Below, one piece after another: positions 54,563 through 64,000 of a stretch of 64,000 nucleotides of DNA. Source of the stretch: Timaviella obliquedivisa GSE-PSE-MK23-08B. GTDB lineage: Bacteria; Cyanobacteriota; Cyanobacteriia; Elainellales; Elainellaceae. Position numbers and translations under genes: made by a program. The notes under the pieces were generated by a model. It did no database searches. It was not told where the DNA came from and worked only from the letters and a program-made list of their open reading frames with translations. Each line of letters opens with the position of its first letter. The first letter of the stretch is position 1. The stretch spans positions 98,719-162,718 of the forward strand of contig JAHHII010000010.1 of NCBI GenBank assembly GCA_019358855.1. The letters are read 5' to 3'.

Positions 54563-55705
54563 CTACTTTGCCTGAGCATCTACCATGTGAATTTCCCCTA
54601 GAACAACCTTTCGGCTAGCGCCAGTAACATCAGGGAGATTACTGGGTATATTTTGATGCCGCCAGTAACCAAGAATTGCAAAGGCGATCGCTTCCTTAAA
54701 GTCAGCATTTAAGCCCATTTCATTAGTAGTACGAACTTCAGTTGTATTTAGATTTGCTTGAAGCCGCTGCCTAAGATAAAGGTTGTGGTTACCCCCCCCA
54801 CAAAGCAAAACTTGGTCAGGTAGATGAGGTAGAAAATCGCGATAGCTCTGGGCAATGGAAGCAGCGGTTAGCTCGGTTAACGTTGCCAAAAAGTCCGCAG
54901 GCTCCAGGTGATAGGGTTCAGCCTCGACGAAGCACTGCTGCAAATATTCCACGCCAAAAAGTTCGCGTCCCGTTGATTTAGGCGGCGGCTGGTGAAAGAA
55001 GTCTTGTTGCAGCCATTGTTGAACCAGCGGTAAGCATGGATTTCCTTGGGCTGCCCAGGCACCCTCTGGATCAAAGGTCTTTTCGCCCTGGGTAAGTTGG
55101 TGTATTGCTAAATCTAGAAGGGCATTGCCCGGACCAGTATCCCAGCCCATCGTGCGAGCAGAAGATCGGCTGCGGGCAGGCAAATAGGTAACGTTGCCAA
55201 TCCCTCCAATATTTTGGACGCAGCGATCGTGGGTATTATGACTCAGTAAGCAAACATCTACGGGTGAAACTAAGGGTGCGCCCTGTCCCCAAGCGGCAAT
55301 GTCACCAGCCCGAAAGTTGCTAATGGTGGTGATTTGGGTTAGGTCGGCAATTAAGACTCCTCGTCCAAGCTGGAGACTGTAGCCAAGGTGCGTCGCCGGA
55401 GGGCGATGGTAGACGGTTTGTCCGTGGGAGCCAATTAGGTCGGCGGTGGGATGACCCACTTGAATCGATAGGGCAGCGTGGGCAAAGGATTGGGCGATCG
55501 CATCATCTAACGCCGCAAACTCAGGCATTGATAAAGCTGCACCACCGCAGACTGCTAGAATTTGCGATCGCAACTCGGCGGAGTAAGGATAGGTTTTACT
55601 AGCAATGAGATCAACCTTCAGATCATCGGTAGCTCCTGAAATTTCGACAAAGGCGGCATCAATGCCATCAACCGATGTACCGCTGATTAGACCGATGACT
55701 TTCAT
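54563..55705 (-). CDS. anmK: anhydro-N-acetylmuramic acid kinase
   Basis: Sugar kinase that recycles anhydro-MurNAc from old peptidoglycan. The 380-residue protein has [15 protein letters not shown] (8-22), [27 protein letters not shown] and [12 protein letters not shown], all family signatures. The start overlaps the ktrA stop by four bases (ATGA), so it is coupled to ktrA. Confidence 0.95.
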   Translation of the reverse strand: MKVIGLISGTSVDGIDAAFVEISGATDDLKVDLIASKTYPYSAELRSQILAVCGGAALSMPEFAALDDAIAQSFAHAALSIQVGHPTADLIGSHGQTVYHRPPATHLGYSLQLGRGVLIADLTQITTISNFRAGDIAAWGQGAPLVSPVDVCLLSHNTHDRCVQNIGGIGNVTYLPARSRSSARTMGWDTGPGNALLDLAIHQLTQGEKTFDPEGAWAAQGNPCLPLVQQWLQQDFFHQPPPKSTGRELFGVEYLQQCFVEAEPYHLEPADFLATLTELTAASIAQSYRDFLPHLPDQVLLCGGGNHNLYLRQRLQANLNTTEVRTTNEMGLNADFKEAIAFAILGYWRHQNIPSNLPDVTGASRKVVLGEIHMVDAQAK

Positions 55706-56397
55706 ACGGGTAACTGCTCAATGCCTTTGTTGGTGCCAATCACAACCATTAACCAGCCTTTGTGAAGCCGCAGAACAGGGCTAGGGTTAATTTCAAAATT
55801 ACCTTCTTTACAAACTGCCAGGAGGGTTAACCCATAGCGTTTCCGCAGGTCTAATTCCATGATCGTTTTGCCATCAAACTCGGCGGGAATAACAACTTCG
55901 ACAATGCTGCTGTTAGGGTCAAGCTCAAAACGTTCGAGAATGCCGGGACGAGTGAGCGATCGCGCCAGCTCGCAGCCCATTTCATGCTCTGGATAAACCA
56001 CATGGTCGGCTCCGACCCGCTTGAGCAACTTACCATGAACTTCGGAAGAGGCTTTGGCAACAACGTGAGCTACGCCGCCTTCTTTAAGATTGAGGGTTGT
56101 AATGATACTTTCTTGCACATAATTCCCGATCGCCACAATCACAGTATCAAACTCAAAAACTCCGGCTTGCTTGAGGGCAGATATCTCAGTGGAATCTAAC
56201 TGAACAGCATGAGCCGCAAGTTGCTCAGTCAAAATATTAGCCACTCGACGTTCGTCTGAGTCAATGCCCAAAACTTCGTAACCCAGTTGATGAAGAGTCA
56301 TACAAACAGCCCGACCAAAGCGACCTAAACCAATCACGGCAAACTGACGGTTATTGGCACGAAGACTTCTGAAAAAGCTTAACGAGGATAGGCTCAC
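55702..56397 (-). CDS. ktrA: K+ uptake regulatory subunit KtrA (RCK domain)
   Basis: The 231-residue protein is a TrkA-type RCK subunit: the NAD(H)/ATP-binding Rossmann motif [12 protein letters not shown] (about 21-32), an acidic [34 protein letters not shown], and a C-terminal TrkA-C part ([19 protein letters not shown]). It gates the KtrB channel and is encoded 73 bases downstream of ktrB. Confidence 0.93.
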   Translation of the reverse strand: MSLSSLSFFRSLRANNRQFAVIGLGRFGRAVCMTLHQLGYEVLGIDSDERRVANILTEQLAAHAVQLDSTEISALKQAGVFEFDTVIVAIGNYVQESIITTLNLKEGGVAHVVAKASSEVHGKLLKRVGADHVVYPEHEMGCELARSLTRPGILERFELDPNSSIVEVVIPAEFDGKTIMELDLRKRYGLTLLAVCKEGNFEINPSPVLRLHKGWLMVVIGTNKGIEQLPV

Positions 56398-56470
56398 AGC
56401 TAAATACCTAAAAACTAATTTTTCTGGTTACCAGCAATTAACTCAACTAACTCAACAAATAGTGGCTGGA

Positions 56471-57850
56471 CTATCCTACCAAAAGGTTTTCTTCAGGGTA
56501 ATGAATAGAGTTTGGGGTAGGGTCACCTAAAACGGCAGCCATGATCAGTAAAATGCCAACTCTGCCGATATACATTGTGGCAACTAAAATAAGTTTTGCC
56601 ATTGTCGAAACGCTAGCAGTAATACCCGTAGAAAGTCCTACTGTTGCAAAGGCTGAAACGGCTTCAAAAAAGATGCGAATGAAGTCAATGCTAGGATCTG
56701 TTAAGGAAATTAAGATTGTAGAAAGTATGACAGTGCTTAGGGAACCAAATACCACTCCTACTGCCTTTAAAAGTAAGGTTGTTGGGATTCTCCGCTGATA
56801 GCAAATGACTTCTTCTTTTCCCTGTAAAACCGATCGCGTGGTGCTGAAGAGAATTCTGAAGGTCGTAGTTTTAATTCCGCCCCCCGTCCCGCCAGGGTTG
56901 GTTCCAATGAACATTAGAAGAGTAGTTAGAAATAATCCGGCTGTAGTCATTTGACTATAATCAATTGAATTAAATCCAGCCGTTCGGGGAACCACGCCTT
57001 GGAACCAGGCAATCATGAGTTTATGACCAAAATTAAAATTACCTAGGGTGTTTGGATTTCTAAATTCGATTAATAGAATAGCCAGGGTTCCACCTATTAG
57101 TAAAAATAGCGTTGTACTGACTGCAATCTTAAAGTTTAGAGGAAAAGCTAAGCGCTCTTTTCTACCTGTGAGGCGATCGCGCGTCCACAAATACATTTCC
57201 ATAATCACCTGGTAACCAAGACCCCCGAAGATGACGAGAAGGGGAATAACAATGTTGATTGGTATCGAAGTCGCATACCCAATAAAGTTATCGCGGAGCA
57301 GACCAAAACCAGCATTATTAAAAGCACTAACGCTGTGAAAAACTGAGAGCCAAAGCCCCTGCTGAAGCCCAAACCGGGGCGCAAAAACTGGAAGCAGAGC
57401 AAACGCACCAGTTAGCTCAAGGATGAGCGTTACGGCAATAATTGATTTAACCAACTGCACGACCCCAGACATCCCTTGGCGATCGAGAGATTGCTGAATT
57501 GCAATTTTCTCCCTTAAGCCGAACTTACGTCCTATAAGTAATAGCAAAAAAGTGGTTGCAGTCATATAGCCTAAGCCGCCCACCTGTACCAAAACTAGAA
57601 GAAAAAACTGACCTGGAAATGTATAGTAAGTACCCGGATCAACAACCGCCAAGCCCGTTACACAAACCGCAGAGGTAGACATGAAAAGAGCAGTCACGAA
57701 ATCTCCCCAACCGCTAGCAGTACTAGAAAACGGCAGCATGAGGAGAAATGCCCCGGTGAAAATCACTGCAATAAATCCTAGGCAAATCGTGCGAGAAACT
57801 GTCATGAGGGGACGAGAGTGAGGGAGAATTTGATACAAAGTAGAGAACAC
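56471..57850 (-). CDS. ktrB: K+ uptake channel KtrB
   Basis: The 459-residue Trk/Ktr/HKT-family protein has four pore-loop repeats with selectivity glycines, seen in TSTSAVCVTGLAVVDPGTY, SAFNNAGFGLLRDN, GTNPGGTGGGIKTTTF and SAFATVGLSTGI. It is probably Na+-coupled with KtrA. Two starts are possible: GTG 57850 and ATG 57805 (MTVSRTICLGF); the first is listed because N-terminal residues before the first helix are common in the family. Divergent from the methyltransferase gene at 57885. Confidence 0.92.
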   Translation of the reverse strand: MFSTLYQILPHSRPLMTVSRTICLGFIAVIFTGAFLLMLPFSSTASGWGDFVTALFMSTSAVCVTGLAVVDPGTYYTFPGQFFLLVLVQVGGLGYMTATTFLLLLIGRKFGLREKIAIQQSLDRQGMSGVVQLVKSIIAVTLILELTGAFALLPVFAPRFGLQQGLWLSVFHSVSAFNNAGFGLLRDNFIGYATSIPINIVIPLLVIFGGLGYQVIMEMYLWTRDRLTGRKERLAFPLNFKIAVSTTLFLLIGGTLAILLIEFRNPNTLGNFNFGHKLMIAWFQGVVPRTAGFNSIDYSQMTTAGLFLTTLLMFIGTNPGGTGGGIKTTTFRILFSTTRSVLQGKEEVICYQRRIPTTLLLKAVGVVFGSLSTVILSTILISLTDPSIDFIRIFFEAVSAFATVGLSTGITASVSTMAKLILVATMYIGRVGILLIMAAVLGDPTPNSIHYPEENLLVG

Positions 57851-57884
57851 TTCAAGATTTCCATCTTAGAGATTACCCCAAGCG

Positions 57885-58736
57885 ATGCCCATAACTTTGC
57901 AGCAACAAATTCAACAGTTCTACGATGCCTCTTCTGGGCTATGGGAGGAGGTGTGGGGAGAGCATATGCACCACGGTTATTATGGTGCCGATGGTACAGA
58001 GAAAAAAGAGCGGCGACAGGCGCAGATTGATTTAATTGAAGAGCTTTTAGCCTGGGCAGGCGTGCAGCAAGCAACACGAATTCTAGATGTAGGCTGTGGT
58101 ATTGGTGGCAGTTCGCTTTACCTGGCGGAAAAGTTTAATGCTCAGGCAACGGGTATTACGTTGAGTCCTGTTCAGGCAAACCGGGCGATCGCCCGATCGC
58201 AAGTTGCAGGATTAGGCGATCGTACCTCTTTTCAAGTTGCCGATGCTCTTGCCATGCCGTTTGCCGATGATTCTTTTGATTTAGTTTGGACGCTTGAGAG
58301 CGGCGAACACATGCCCGATAAGCAACAGTTTCTGCGAGAGTGCTATCGCGTTTTGAAGCCTGGTGGCACGCTGCTGATGGCAACCTGGTGTAATCGTCCC
58401 ACTGCTCCTCCCGATGCGCCGCTGACTGCCGATGAGCAGAAGCATCTGGAAGATATTTATCGGGTTTACTGTTTACCTTACGTAGTGTCGTTGCCGGAGT
58501 ATGAGGCGATCGCCCAATCCTTATCTTTCCAATCTATCCGCACTGCCGACTGGTCTACTGCCGTGGCTCCCTTCTGGAACGTGGTAATCGACTCTGCAAT
58601 CACGCCCAGCGCTATTTTTGGACTACTGCGATCGGGCTGGACAACCATTCAGGCAGCGCTCTCGTTAGGGCTAATGCAGCGAGGATATGAGCGAGGCTTG
58701 ATTCGCTTTGGGTTACTGAGCGCTACTAAGCTTTGA
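57885..58736 (+). CDS. gamma-tocopherol methyltransferase
   Basis: The 283-residue SAM enzyme has the signature WGEHMHHGYYG (25-35) of tocopherol O-methyltransferases (Slr0089/VTE4), motif I LDVGCGIGGSSLYL (67-80), DALAMPFADDSFDLVWTLESGEHM and LRECYRVLKPGGTLLMATW. It methylates gamma- to alpha-tocopherol. The homogentisate phytyltransferase gene of the same pathway is 246 bases downstream. Related MPBQ methyltransferases are the alternative. Confidence 0.88.
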   Translation: MPITLQQQIQQFYDASSGLWEEVWGEHMHHGYYGADGTEKKERRQAQIDLIEELLAWAGVQQATRILDVGCGIGGSSLYLAEKFNAQATGITLSPVQANRAIARSQVAGLGDRTSFQVADALAMPFADDSFDLVWTLESGEHMPDKQQFLRECYRVLKPGGTLLMATWCNRPTAPPDAPLTADEQKHLEDIYRVYCLPYVVSLPEYEAIAQSLSFQSIRTADWSTAVAPFWNVVIDSAITPSAIFGLLRSGWTTIQAALSLGLMQRGYERGLIRFGLLSATKL

Positions 58737-58826
58737 CGCTTGAAATTTGTCTTAGATAAATATAAAAGTTAGCAGAGAAGCATAGCGGCATGGTCAATGT
58801 CTCTGATATGAAGCTCCATAATACTT

Positions 58827-58849
58827 ATCCCTGGCTTCCCGTTGGGGAT
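58827..58849 (+). terminator. terminator after the methyltransferase gene
   Basis: Nine-bp stem ATCCCTGGC / GTTGGGGAT containing three G-U pairs, followed by TTTTTT. It separates the methyltransferase from the phytyltransferase gene, which therefore has its own promoter (candidate TATAAT at 58937-58942). Confidence 0.6.
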
Positions 58850-58964
58850 TTTTTGTGAGAAATTAGGTGAGATTGAACGTGATATGGGCACTGATGGAAG
58901 CACAGAAGGATTCCCGAGGTATTAAATATTGCTTACTATAATTCGGTAGCCCTCAAGCGATTGT

Positions 58965-58992
58965 ATTTATGAGTCGGAATTTATGAGTCGGA
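58965..58992 (+). repeat. 14-bp exact tandem duplication across a start codon
   Basis: ATTTATGAGTCGGA at 58965-58978 is repeated exactly at 58979-58992, giving ATGs at 58969 and 58983. The first reads M-S-R-N-L-stop, and its TGA overlaps the second ATG (ATGA). Confidence 0.9.
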
Positions 58993-59978
58993 TTTCACCG
59001 TCTAAGCCTTTATCAGCAGGCGTTTACAAAACAAATATCGTTCAGCGTCAGTTTCCTTGGCTGTATGCCTTCTGGAAGTTTTCTCGCCCACACACAGTCA
59101 TTGGCACAACTTTAAGTGTATTGGGGTTGGCTCTAATGGCTTGGGCGCTAAATGGTGGGCAGCAATCCTATCCTCCTTTCCTTATTGTTTTGACATTGGT
59201 TGCTTGTCTTTGCGGCAACGTTTATATTGTTGGGCTGAATCAGTTAGAAGATGTAGATATCGATCGCATTAACAAGCCACATTTGCCCTTAGCTTCCGGA
59301 GAATTCACTCGCTCTATGGGTCAAGGAATTGTGGTGTTTACGGGCTTTCTTGCCCTCACTTTATCTAGTTTTCTAGGCACCTTCTTAACCTTTACCATTT
59401 GGGCAAGCTTGCTGATTGGAACGGCTTACTCACTACCGCCAATCCGGTTAAAGCGGTTTCCAGTTTGGGCATCTTTGTGCATTTTTACCGTGCGAGGGGC
59501 GATCGTTAATTTGGGGCTATTTCTTAGTTACACCATGCACTTGGGAGCATCTACTAAACAGCAGTTTTTGGGAGTGAATGTACCAGAAATTCCGCCGATT
59601 GTGTGGGTGCTAACGGCGTTTATTGTCGTGTTTACATTTGCGATCGCCATCTTTAAGGATATTCCTGATTTAGAGGGCGATCGCCTCTATCACATCTCTA
59701 CTTTTACCGTCCGCTTAGGCGCTCCTGCTGTTTTTAACTTATCCCGCTGGGTCATTACAGCTTGCTACTTAGGCGCGATCGGGGCAGGTTTGCTCCTTCC
59801 AAATGTTAATCCAGTATTTTTAGTAGGAACTCATGGGCTAGCATTGATGGCGCTATGGGTTAAGAGTTTTCGAGTCAACTTGCAAAATAAAGAGGCGATC
59901 GCTCAGTTTTATCAGTTTATTTGGAAGCTCTTCTTTTTAGAATATTTGCTCTTTCCACTTTCGTGCGTGTTGTGGTGA
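58983..59978 (+). CDS. homogentisate phytyltransferase
   Basis: Membrane prenyltransferase (UbiA superfamily, Slr1736/VTE2) that condenses homogentisate and phytyl-PP in the first committed step of tocopherol synthesis. The 331-residue protein has the two Asp-rich motifs NQLEDVDIDRINKPHLPLASG (86-106) and KDIPDLEGDR (about 225-234), with about eight to nine membrane helices. The ATG lies in a tandem duplication that adds an upstream five-codon mini-ORF. Confidence 0.94.
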   Translation: MSRISPSKPLSAGVYKTNIVQRQFPWLYAFWKFSRPHTVIGTTLSVLGLALMAWALNGGQQSYPPFLIVLTLVACLCGNVYIVGLNQLEDVDIDRINKPHLPLASGEFTRSMGQGIVVFTGFLALTLSSFLGTFLTFTIWASLLIGTAYSLPPIRLKRFPVWASLCIFTVRGAIVNLGLFLSYTMHLGASTKQQFLGVNVPEIPPIVWVLTAFIVVFTFAIAIFKDIPDLEGDRLYHISTFTVRLGAPAVFNLSRWVITACYLGAIGAGLLLPNVNPVFLVGTHGLALMALWVKSFRVNLQNKEAIAQFYQFIWKLFFLEYLLFPLSCVLW

Positions 59979-60032
59979 TCAAGACGCACGAAAGCGAAAG
60001 ACTTGAAAGTTGTATTTAGCACAATAACAGCT

Positions 60033-61604
60033 ATGGCAAACCCAGCGGGCAGAGTCTTCTTAGTCGGTTCAGGAGTGGGCAGCTTAGCCTATCTCACGGT
60101 ACGTGGACAGCAATTGCTTTCTGGGGCAGAGGTGCTGGTACACGATGCTTTAGTCGATGAAGAGTTGCTTCAGCTTGTGCCAAAAAGCTGTCTTAAATTG
60201 AATGTGGGTAAGCGGGGCGGTTTACCCAGCGCGACCCAAGAAACTATTAATCACCTGTTGGTTAAACACTGCCAACAAGGAAAGCAGGTTGTCCGGCTGA
60301 AAAGCGGCGACCCGTTTATTTTTGGGCGATCGACTTCCGAGATTCAGGCACTGAATGAAGCAGAGTGCCCTTTTGAAGTGGTTCCTGGCATCTCTTCGGC
60401 ATTAGCGGCACCTTTGCTGGCGGGTATTCCGCTGACCGATCCAGTGTTGAGCCGTTGCTTTGCAGTCTTGAGTGCCCACGAGCCAGAAGCGTTAGATTGG
60501 GAGGCATTGGCTCGGCTTGAGACACTGGTAATTTTAATGGGAGCCAGGCACTTGCCTATCATCGTCGAGCAGTTGCTCAGGCATGGGCGATCGCCTCAAA
60601 CGCCGATCGCTATTATTCGTTGGGCAGGGCATCCAGCGCAACAAATTTGGATAGGCACTCTCGAAGACATTGTTCAAAAAACTAGTCGTCAATCCCTCTC
60701 GCCTGCCGTTATTACCATTGGTGAGGTCGTTCGCCTTCGTTCTTATCTCCAGTCTTGTCCTAACGATCTGTCTTTGTCTTTCCCTGCGGTTGATGCTATG
60801 GCTGTTGATTTCATAAACTCACACCCATTACCGTTAACGGGTAAAACTATCATCGTGACCCGGGCGGCAGGGCAGTCAAGCCAGTTTACCCATTTATTAG
60901 AGGAGCAAGGCGCGACGGTCGTAGAGATGCCTGCACTGGAAATTGGTCAGCCTTCGAGTTGGGAAGCGCTAGACACGGCGATCGCCCAAATTTCTCAGTT
61001 TGACTGGCTCATTCTGACCTCTACTAATGGTGTTAATTATTTCTTTGAGCGGCTGTTAGCTCAAGGGAAAGATGCTCGGGCATTAGCTGGGATAAAAGTC
61101 GCTGTGGTAGGTCAAAAAACTGCCGATAGTCTTAAGCAATACGGCATTCAGCCTGACTATGTGCCGCCAGACTTTGTAGCAGATTCATTAATTGAGCATT
61201 TTCCAGAGAATGATTTAGCAGGACTAAAAATTTTATTTCCAAGGGTTGAAACGGGTGGACGAGAAGTTTTGGTGAAGGAGTTTGTGGCAAAAAAGGCGAT
61301 CGTGACTGAAGTCGCGGCATATCAATCGATTTGTGTTCAGGAAATCTCGCCAGAGGTTTTGAACAAACTATCAGATGTTGATGTCATCACCTTTGCCAGT
61401 TCTAAAACGGTAAACTGTGTCTGCCAGCTTTTAGAGACCAGAAGTAGGCTAGAGAGATGGGATGATAGCCTTTGTATCGCTTCAATTGGGCCTCAGACCT
61501 CGGCGGCTTGTAAACAATGGTTAGGGCGTGTGGATATAGAAGCTGAAGACTACACCTTAGAGGGGTTAACCCAAGCAATTGTTACTTGGGCTAGAAAAAA
61601 GTAA
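60033..61604 (+). CDS. cobA-hemD: fused uroporphyrinogen-III C-methyltransferase and uroporphyrinogen-III synthase
   Basis: The 523-residue protein joins two tetrapyrrole enzymes. Residues about 1-245 are CobA/SUMT: VFLVGSGVGSLAYLT, VVRLKSGDPFIFGR and VVPGISSALAAPLLAGIPLT. Residues about 265-520 are HemD: KTIIVTRAAGQSSQFTHLL and LTSTNGVNYFFERL. One makes the ring, the other diverts it to siroheme and B12. The ATG at 60033 is preferred over an in-frame codon at 60003. It starts 54 bases after the phytyltransferase stop and could share that transcript. Confidence 0.94.
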   Translation: MANPAGRVFLVGSGVGSLAYLTVRGQQLLSGAEVLVHDALVDEELLQLVPKSCLKLNVGKRGGLPSATQETINHLLVKHCQQGKQVVRLKSGDPFIFGRSTSEIQALNEAECPFEVVPGISSALAAPLLAGIPLTDPVLSRCFAVLSAHEPEALDWEALARLETLVILMGARHLPIIVEQLLRHGRSPQTPIAIIRWAGHPAQQIWIGTLEDIVQKTSRQSLSPAVITIGEVVRLRSYLQSCPNDLSLSFPAVDAMAVDFINSHPLPLTGKTIIVTRAAGQSSQFTHLLEEQGATVVEMPALEIGQPSSWEALDTAIAQISQFDWLILTSTNGVNYFFERLLAQGKDARALAGIKVAVVGQKTADSLKQYGIQPDYVPPDFVADSLIEHFPENDLAGLKILFPRVETGGREVLVKEFVAKKAIVTEVAAYQSICVQEISPEVLNKLSDVDVITFASSKTVNCVCQLLETRSRLERWDDSLCIASIGPQTSAACKQWLGRVDIEAEDYTLEGLTQAIVTWARKK

Positions 61605-61695
61605 AACGCTTCTGTGGAGTCTTGTCAGAAGCAAGTCCACACAAAGTAACTGGAAGAAGGCGCTCGATTATGTCTGTAGTGATAAGGGGTGAAGG

Positions 61696-62307
61696 ATGCA
61701 GGCGGGCAATGCTGTTGATACTAATCAGCAAAGGCGAATTGGATTAACGGGCGGAATTGGTATGGGTAAAACCACCATTTCTAACTATTTGGCAGCAAAG
61801 CAGATTCCCGTTCTAGATGCAGATGTTTACGCGCGCGAGGCAGTGGAGCCAGGTTTAGTAGTATTACCTAAAATTGCGGCACGCTATGGTGCAAATATTT
61901 TGCTGCCAGATGGAACCCTCGATCGCCATCAGCTAGCAGGAATTATTTTTGACAGTCTTTCTGAAAAGACCTGGCTAGAGCAACAAATTCATCCGTTTGT
62001 ACGCGATCGCCTAAAGACTGAGTTACGCCATCTAACCAATGCTCCAATTTTACTCCTCGTCATTCCTCTACTATTTGAAGCTCAAATGACCGATTTAATC
62101 ACCGAGATTTGGGTCGTCCGCAGCTATCAAGAGCAGCAAGAGCAGCGGTTAAAAGAACGCGATCGCCTTAGTCCTCAGCAAATCCGTGCAAGGATTGATG
62201 GACAAATGGCGATCGCGCAAAAAGTTCAGCAAGCCCACGTTGTGCTTGACAACTCCTCAACCCTCGAAGCTTTATATCAGCAAGTCGATAAGGCTTTAGG
62301 AATATAA
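61696..62307 (+). CDS. coaE: dephospho-CoA kinase
   Basis: Last step of coenzyme A synthesis. The 203-residue protein has the P-loop GLTGGIGMGKTTIS (about 17-30), the LDADVYARE motif, and HPFVRDRL and VIPLLFEAQM. A short N-terminal extension (MQAGNAVDTNQQRR) precedes the conserved part. Confidence 0.95.
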   Translation: MQAGNAVDTNQQRRIGLTGGIGMGKTTISNYLAAKQIPVLDADVYAREAVEPGLVVLPKIAARYGANILLPDGTLDRHQLAGIIFDSLSEKTWLEQQIHPFVRDRLKTELRHLTNAPILLLVIPLLFEAQMTDLITEIWVVRSYQEQQEQRLKERDRLSPQQIRARIDGQMAIAQKVQQAHVVLDNSSTLEALYQQVDKALGI

Positions 62308-62334
62308 GAAATCGCCGACCAAATGCCCCTAACC

Positions 62335-63735
62335 TTACTCTGCCATTTCTCCACCCACAACTACATTGCGAATTCTCAAACTAGGACCGCCGCAACCCAC
62401 AGCTAGTCCACTCTGACCACCCTTACCACACCCGCCCGACTCATCCCAATAAAAATCATCGCCGATCGCTTCAATATCTGCCAGCGTCGTAAAAACATTA
62501 CCCGATAAGTTAACATCTCGCACAGGCTCCGCGATTTTGCCATCTCGAATCATCCAGGCTTCTCCAGCTCCAAAGGTAAACATTTCACCATTAGTCATGC
62601 CGCCAATCCAGTTGCGGGCATAAACTCCCTCCTGAATACCATTGAATAACTCGTCTACTGGAGTTTTACCCGACTCAATCCAAGTATTTGTCATCCGCAC
62701 GATAGGCGGATAGTGATAGTTGAGGCAACGAGCATTACCTGTGGGAAGTTCTCCTAATTTCCCAGCTGTCTCACGGGAATGTAAGCGTCCTACTAAGACC
62801 CCGTCCTGAATTAACTGGGTAGTGGTAGCAGGAACCCCCTCATCATCGTAAAAATAACTGCCACGGTGCCCTTCAGAAGCCGCCCCATCAAAAATTTGCA
62901 GATCCGGCGACCCAAACCGTCGCCCCAATGTCATCACCTCTAAAATATCGGGGTTCTCATAAACCATATCGGCTTCCGAAAGGTGTCCAAAGGCTTCATG
63001 GACAAACAAACCCGAGAGAATAGGATCAATCACGACGGTATAAACATTGCCCTTGACAGCAGGCATGCTCAAAGCACTAACAGCGCGTTGACCTGTGTGG
63101 CGAACTTGATTGTCTAGATTTTCTAAGTCGTTGTAGGCTTTACGGGAGCCTATAGTTTCTCGTCCAGTCTGCACAGTTTCGCCATTGCGAGCAGTAGCAG
63201 CGAAACGCATTTCCAGATCAATCCAGGATTGCTGAATCAAAGTGCCGTCGGATGTGGCAAGAATGATGCGCTGAGCGCTATCGCTATAGCGAACTGAGGT
63301 AGTGGCAATACGATCATCAACACTCCGCAAAATTTCGGAATAGTGACTACAAAGGGCTTTTTTTTGAGCAAGGAGAATATGACGCGGATCGGTGCCATGA
63401 AGGGGCAAATGACAAATATCTTGGATAGTAGGAACTGGGGCAAGGCAGGTTTCTTCATCCCCGACCAAACGAGCAGCAGCGATCGCCTCTTCAATTCTTT
63501 CTCTAAGATTGGTCAACCGATTAAAGCTAGCAAACCCCCAACCTCCTTTATGGCAAGCCCTAACCTGTCCTCCAATAGAAATGCCTTCACTCAAAGTTTC
63601 TACTTTATTGCTGCGCAACAAGATATCCGTACCCTCTGCTTCTTCCAACCGAATTGCCAGGTAATCGACTTGCGATCGGTATTGGGCAATCAAATCAGCC
63701 AATAGGTTGGTGGAATCTGTGAACAAAGTAGACAT
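62335..63735 (-). CDS. tldD: TldD-family metalloprotease
   Basis: Zinc protease of the TldD/PmbA family that matures small peptides. The 466-residue protein has the metal motif HEAFGH (246-251) followed by LSEAD, the C-terminal NARCLNYHYPPIVRMTNT and GGMTNGEMFTFGAGEAWMIRDG segments. The ATG at 63735 has GGAG nine bases upstream and is preferred over one 27 codons earlier. No pmbA (TldE) partner is adjacent. Confidence 0.93.
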   Translation of the reverse strand: MSTLFTDSTNLLADLIAQYRSQVDYLAIRLEEAEGTDILLRSNKVETLSEGISIGGQVRACHKGGWGFASFNRLTNLRERIEEAIAAARLVGDEETCLAPVPTIQDICHLPLHGTDPRHILLAQKKALCSHYSEILRSVDDRIATTSVRYSDSAQRIILATSDGTLIQQSWIDLEMRFAATARNGETVQTGRETIGSRKAYNDLENLDNQVRHTGQRAVSALSMPAVKGNVYTVVIDPILSGLFVHEAFGHLSEADMVYENPDILEVMTLGRRFGSPDLQIFDGAASEGHRGSYFYDDEGVPATTTQLIQDGVLVGRLHSRETAGKLGELPTGNARCLNYHYPPIVRMTNTWIESGKTPVDELFNGIQEGVYARNWIGGMTNGEMFTFGAGEAWMIRDGKIAEPVRDVNLSGNVFTTLADIEAIGDDFYWDESGGCGKGGQSGLAVGCGGPSLRIRNVVVGGEMAE

Positions 63736-63829
63736 CAGGGGACGCTCCACAAGAACTGTTTCTATTGTGCAGTAGCAGTGTATCTTCGGGCGATCGCACT
63801 TCCATAGATTCTCCAAAACCCAATAAAAA

Positions 63830-63851
63830 AGCGCTCCCTTGCGGAAGCGCT
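63830..63851 (-). terminator. terminator of psbA
   Basis: On the minus strand AGCGCTTCC / GGGAGCGCT (one G-U pair, loop GCAA) is followed by TTTTTT, 24 bases after the psbA stop. Confidence 0.85.
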
Positions 63852-63874
63852 CATCATCAATTCTAAGCCATGGT

Positions 63875-64000
<126 letters not shown>

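Overview
The window is chromosomal DNA of a cyanobacterium, probably a filamentous Leptolyngbya-type species. It carries psbA, an Hli protein, Psb35, NdhS, ferredoxin-thioredoxin reductase, tocopherol genes and a SufR-controlled suf operon. The HIP1 octamer GCGATCGC occurs throughout. It is mostly housekeeping sequence with one polysaccharide (accessory) block; I see no prophage, CRISPR array, rRNA, tRNA or intact transposase.

Layout. 1-6.0 kb: 3'-truncated gyrA, an HDAC-like deacetylase, tpiA and two conserved proteins. 6.0-12.3 kb: the iron-sulfur assembly locus. sufR diverges from ftrC-sufB-sufC-sufD-sufS, and two perfect CAAC-N6-GTTG operators lie between them. 12.3-21.2 kb: a 149-bp MITE-like element, a TspO-like protein, a lipoprotein, a VanX-type dipeptidase, a nitrilase, a cation/proton antiporter, murI followed by a glycosyltransferase, a dynamin-like GTPase, and an hli gene with an HLR1 (RpaB) site. 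21.2-24.3 kb: exbB-exbD, a DUF2993 protein, a 608-bp gap with two near-identical tandem terminator units pointing away from every annotated gene, a Cys-rich protein, and a 39-residue membrane protein. 24.4-35.2 kb: a PPC/DUF4394 protein, rpsU, murF, a DUF3598 protein, rlpA, an NtcA-like Crp/Fnr regulator, trpE and a peptidoglycan amidase.

35.2-45.6 kb: a TIR-like/nucleotide-hydrolase-like protein, ndhS with a HAS-barrel protein, a nuclease inhibitor (NuiA) beside an orphan TAXI protein, then a polysaccharide block (Wzy-like polymerase, two GT4 glycosyltransferases, a Wzx-like flippase) with a decayed TylF-type methyltransferase. 45.7-54 kb: cobD, DUF4112, psb35, an EcsC protein, a DUF433/DUF5615 toxin-antitoxin pair, an orphan Phd-type antitoxin whose tail is changed by a 16-bp duplication, purA, rplY, a fused APH/P-loop kinase and a Uma2 protein. 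54-64 kb: a ktrB-ktrA-anmK operon, gamma-tocopherol methyltransferase and homogentisate phytyltransferase, a CobA-HemD fusion, coaE, tldD and the 3' end of psbA.

The most unusual signals are small. Two unrelated genes (GT4 at 41742 and homogentisate phytyltransferase at 58983) have 14-bp tandem duplications across their start codons, creating a five-codon mini-ORF whose TGA overlaps the real ATG. Similar 9-19 bp duplications occur at several other gene borders. Orphan terminators at 22.3 and 23.5-23.6 kb suggest unannotated + strand RNAs. ftrC lies inside the SufR-controlled unit. The TIR-like protein is a possible defence or stress effector.
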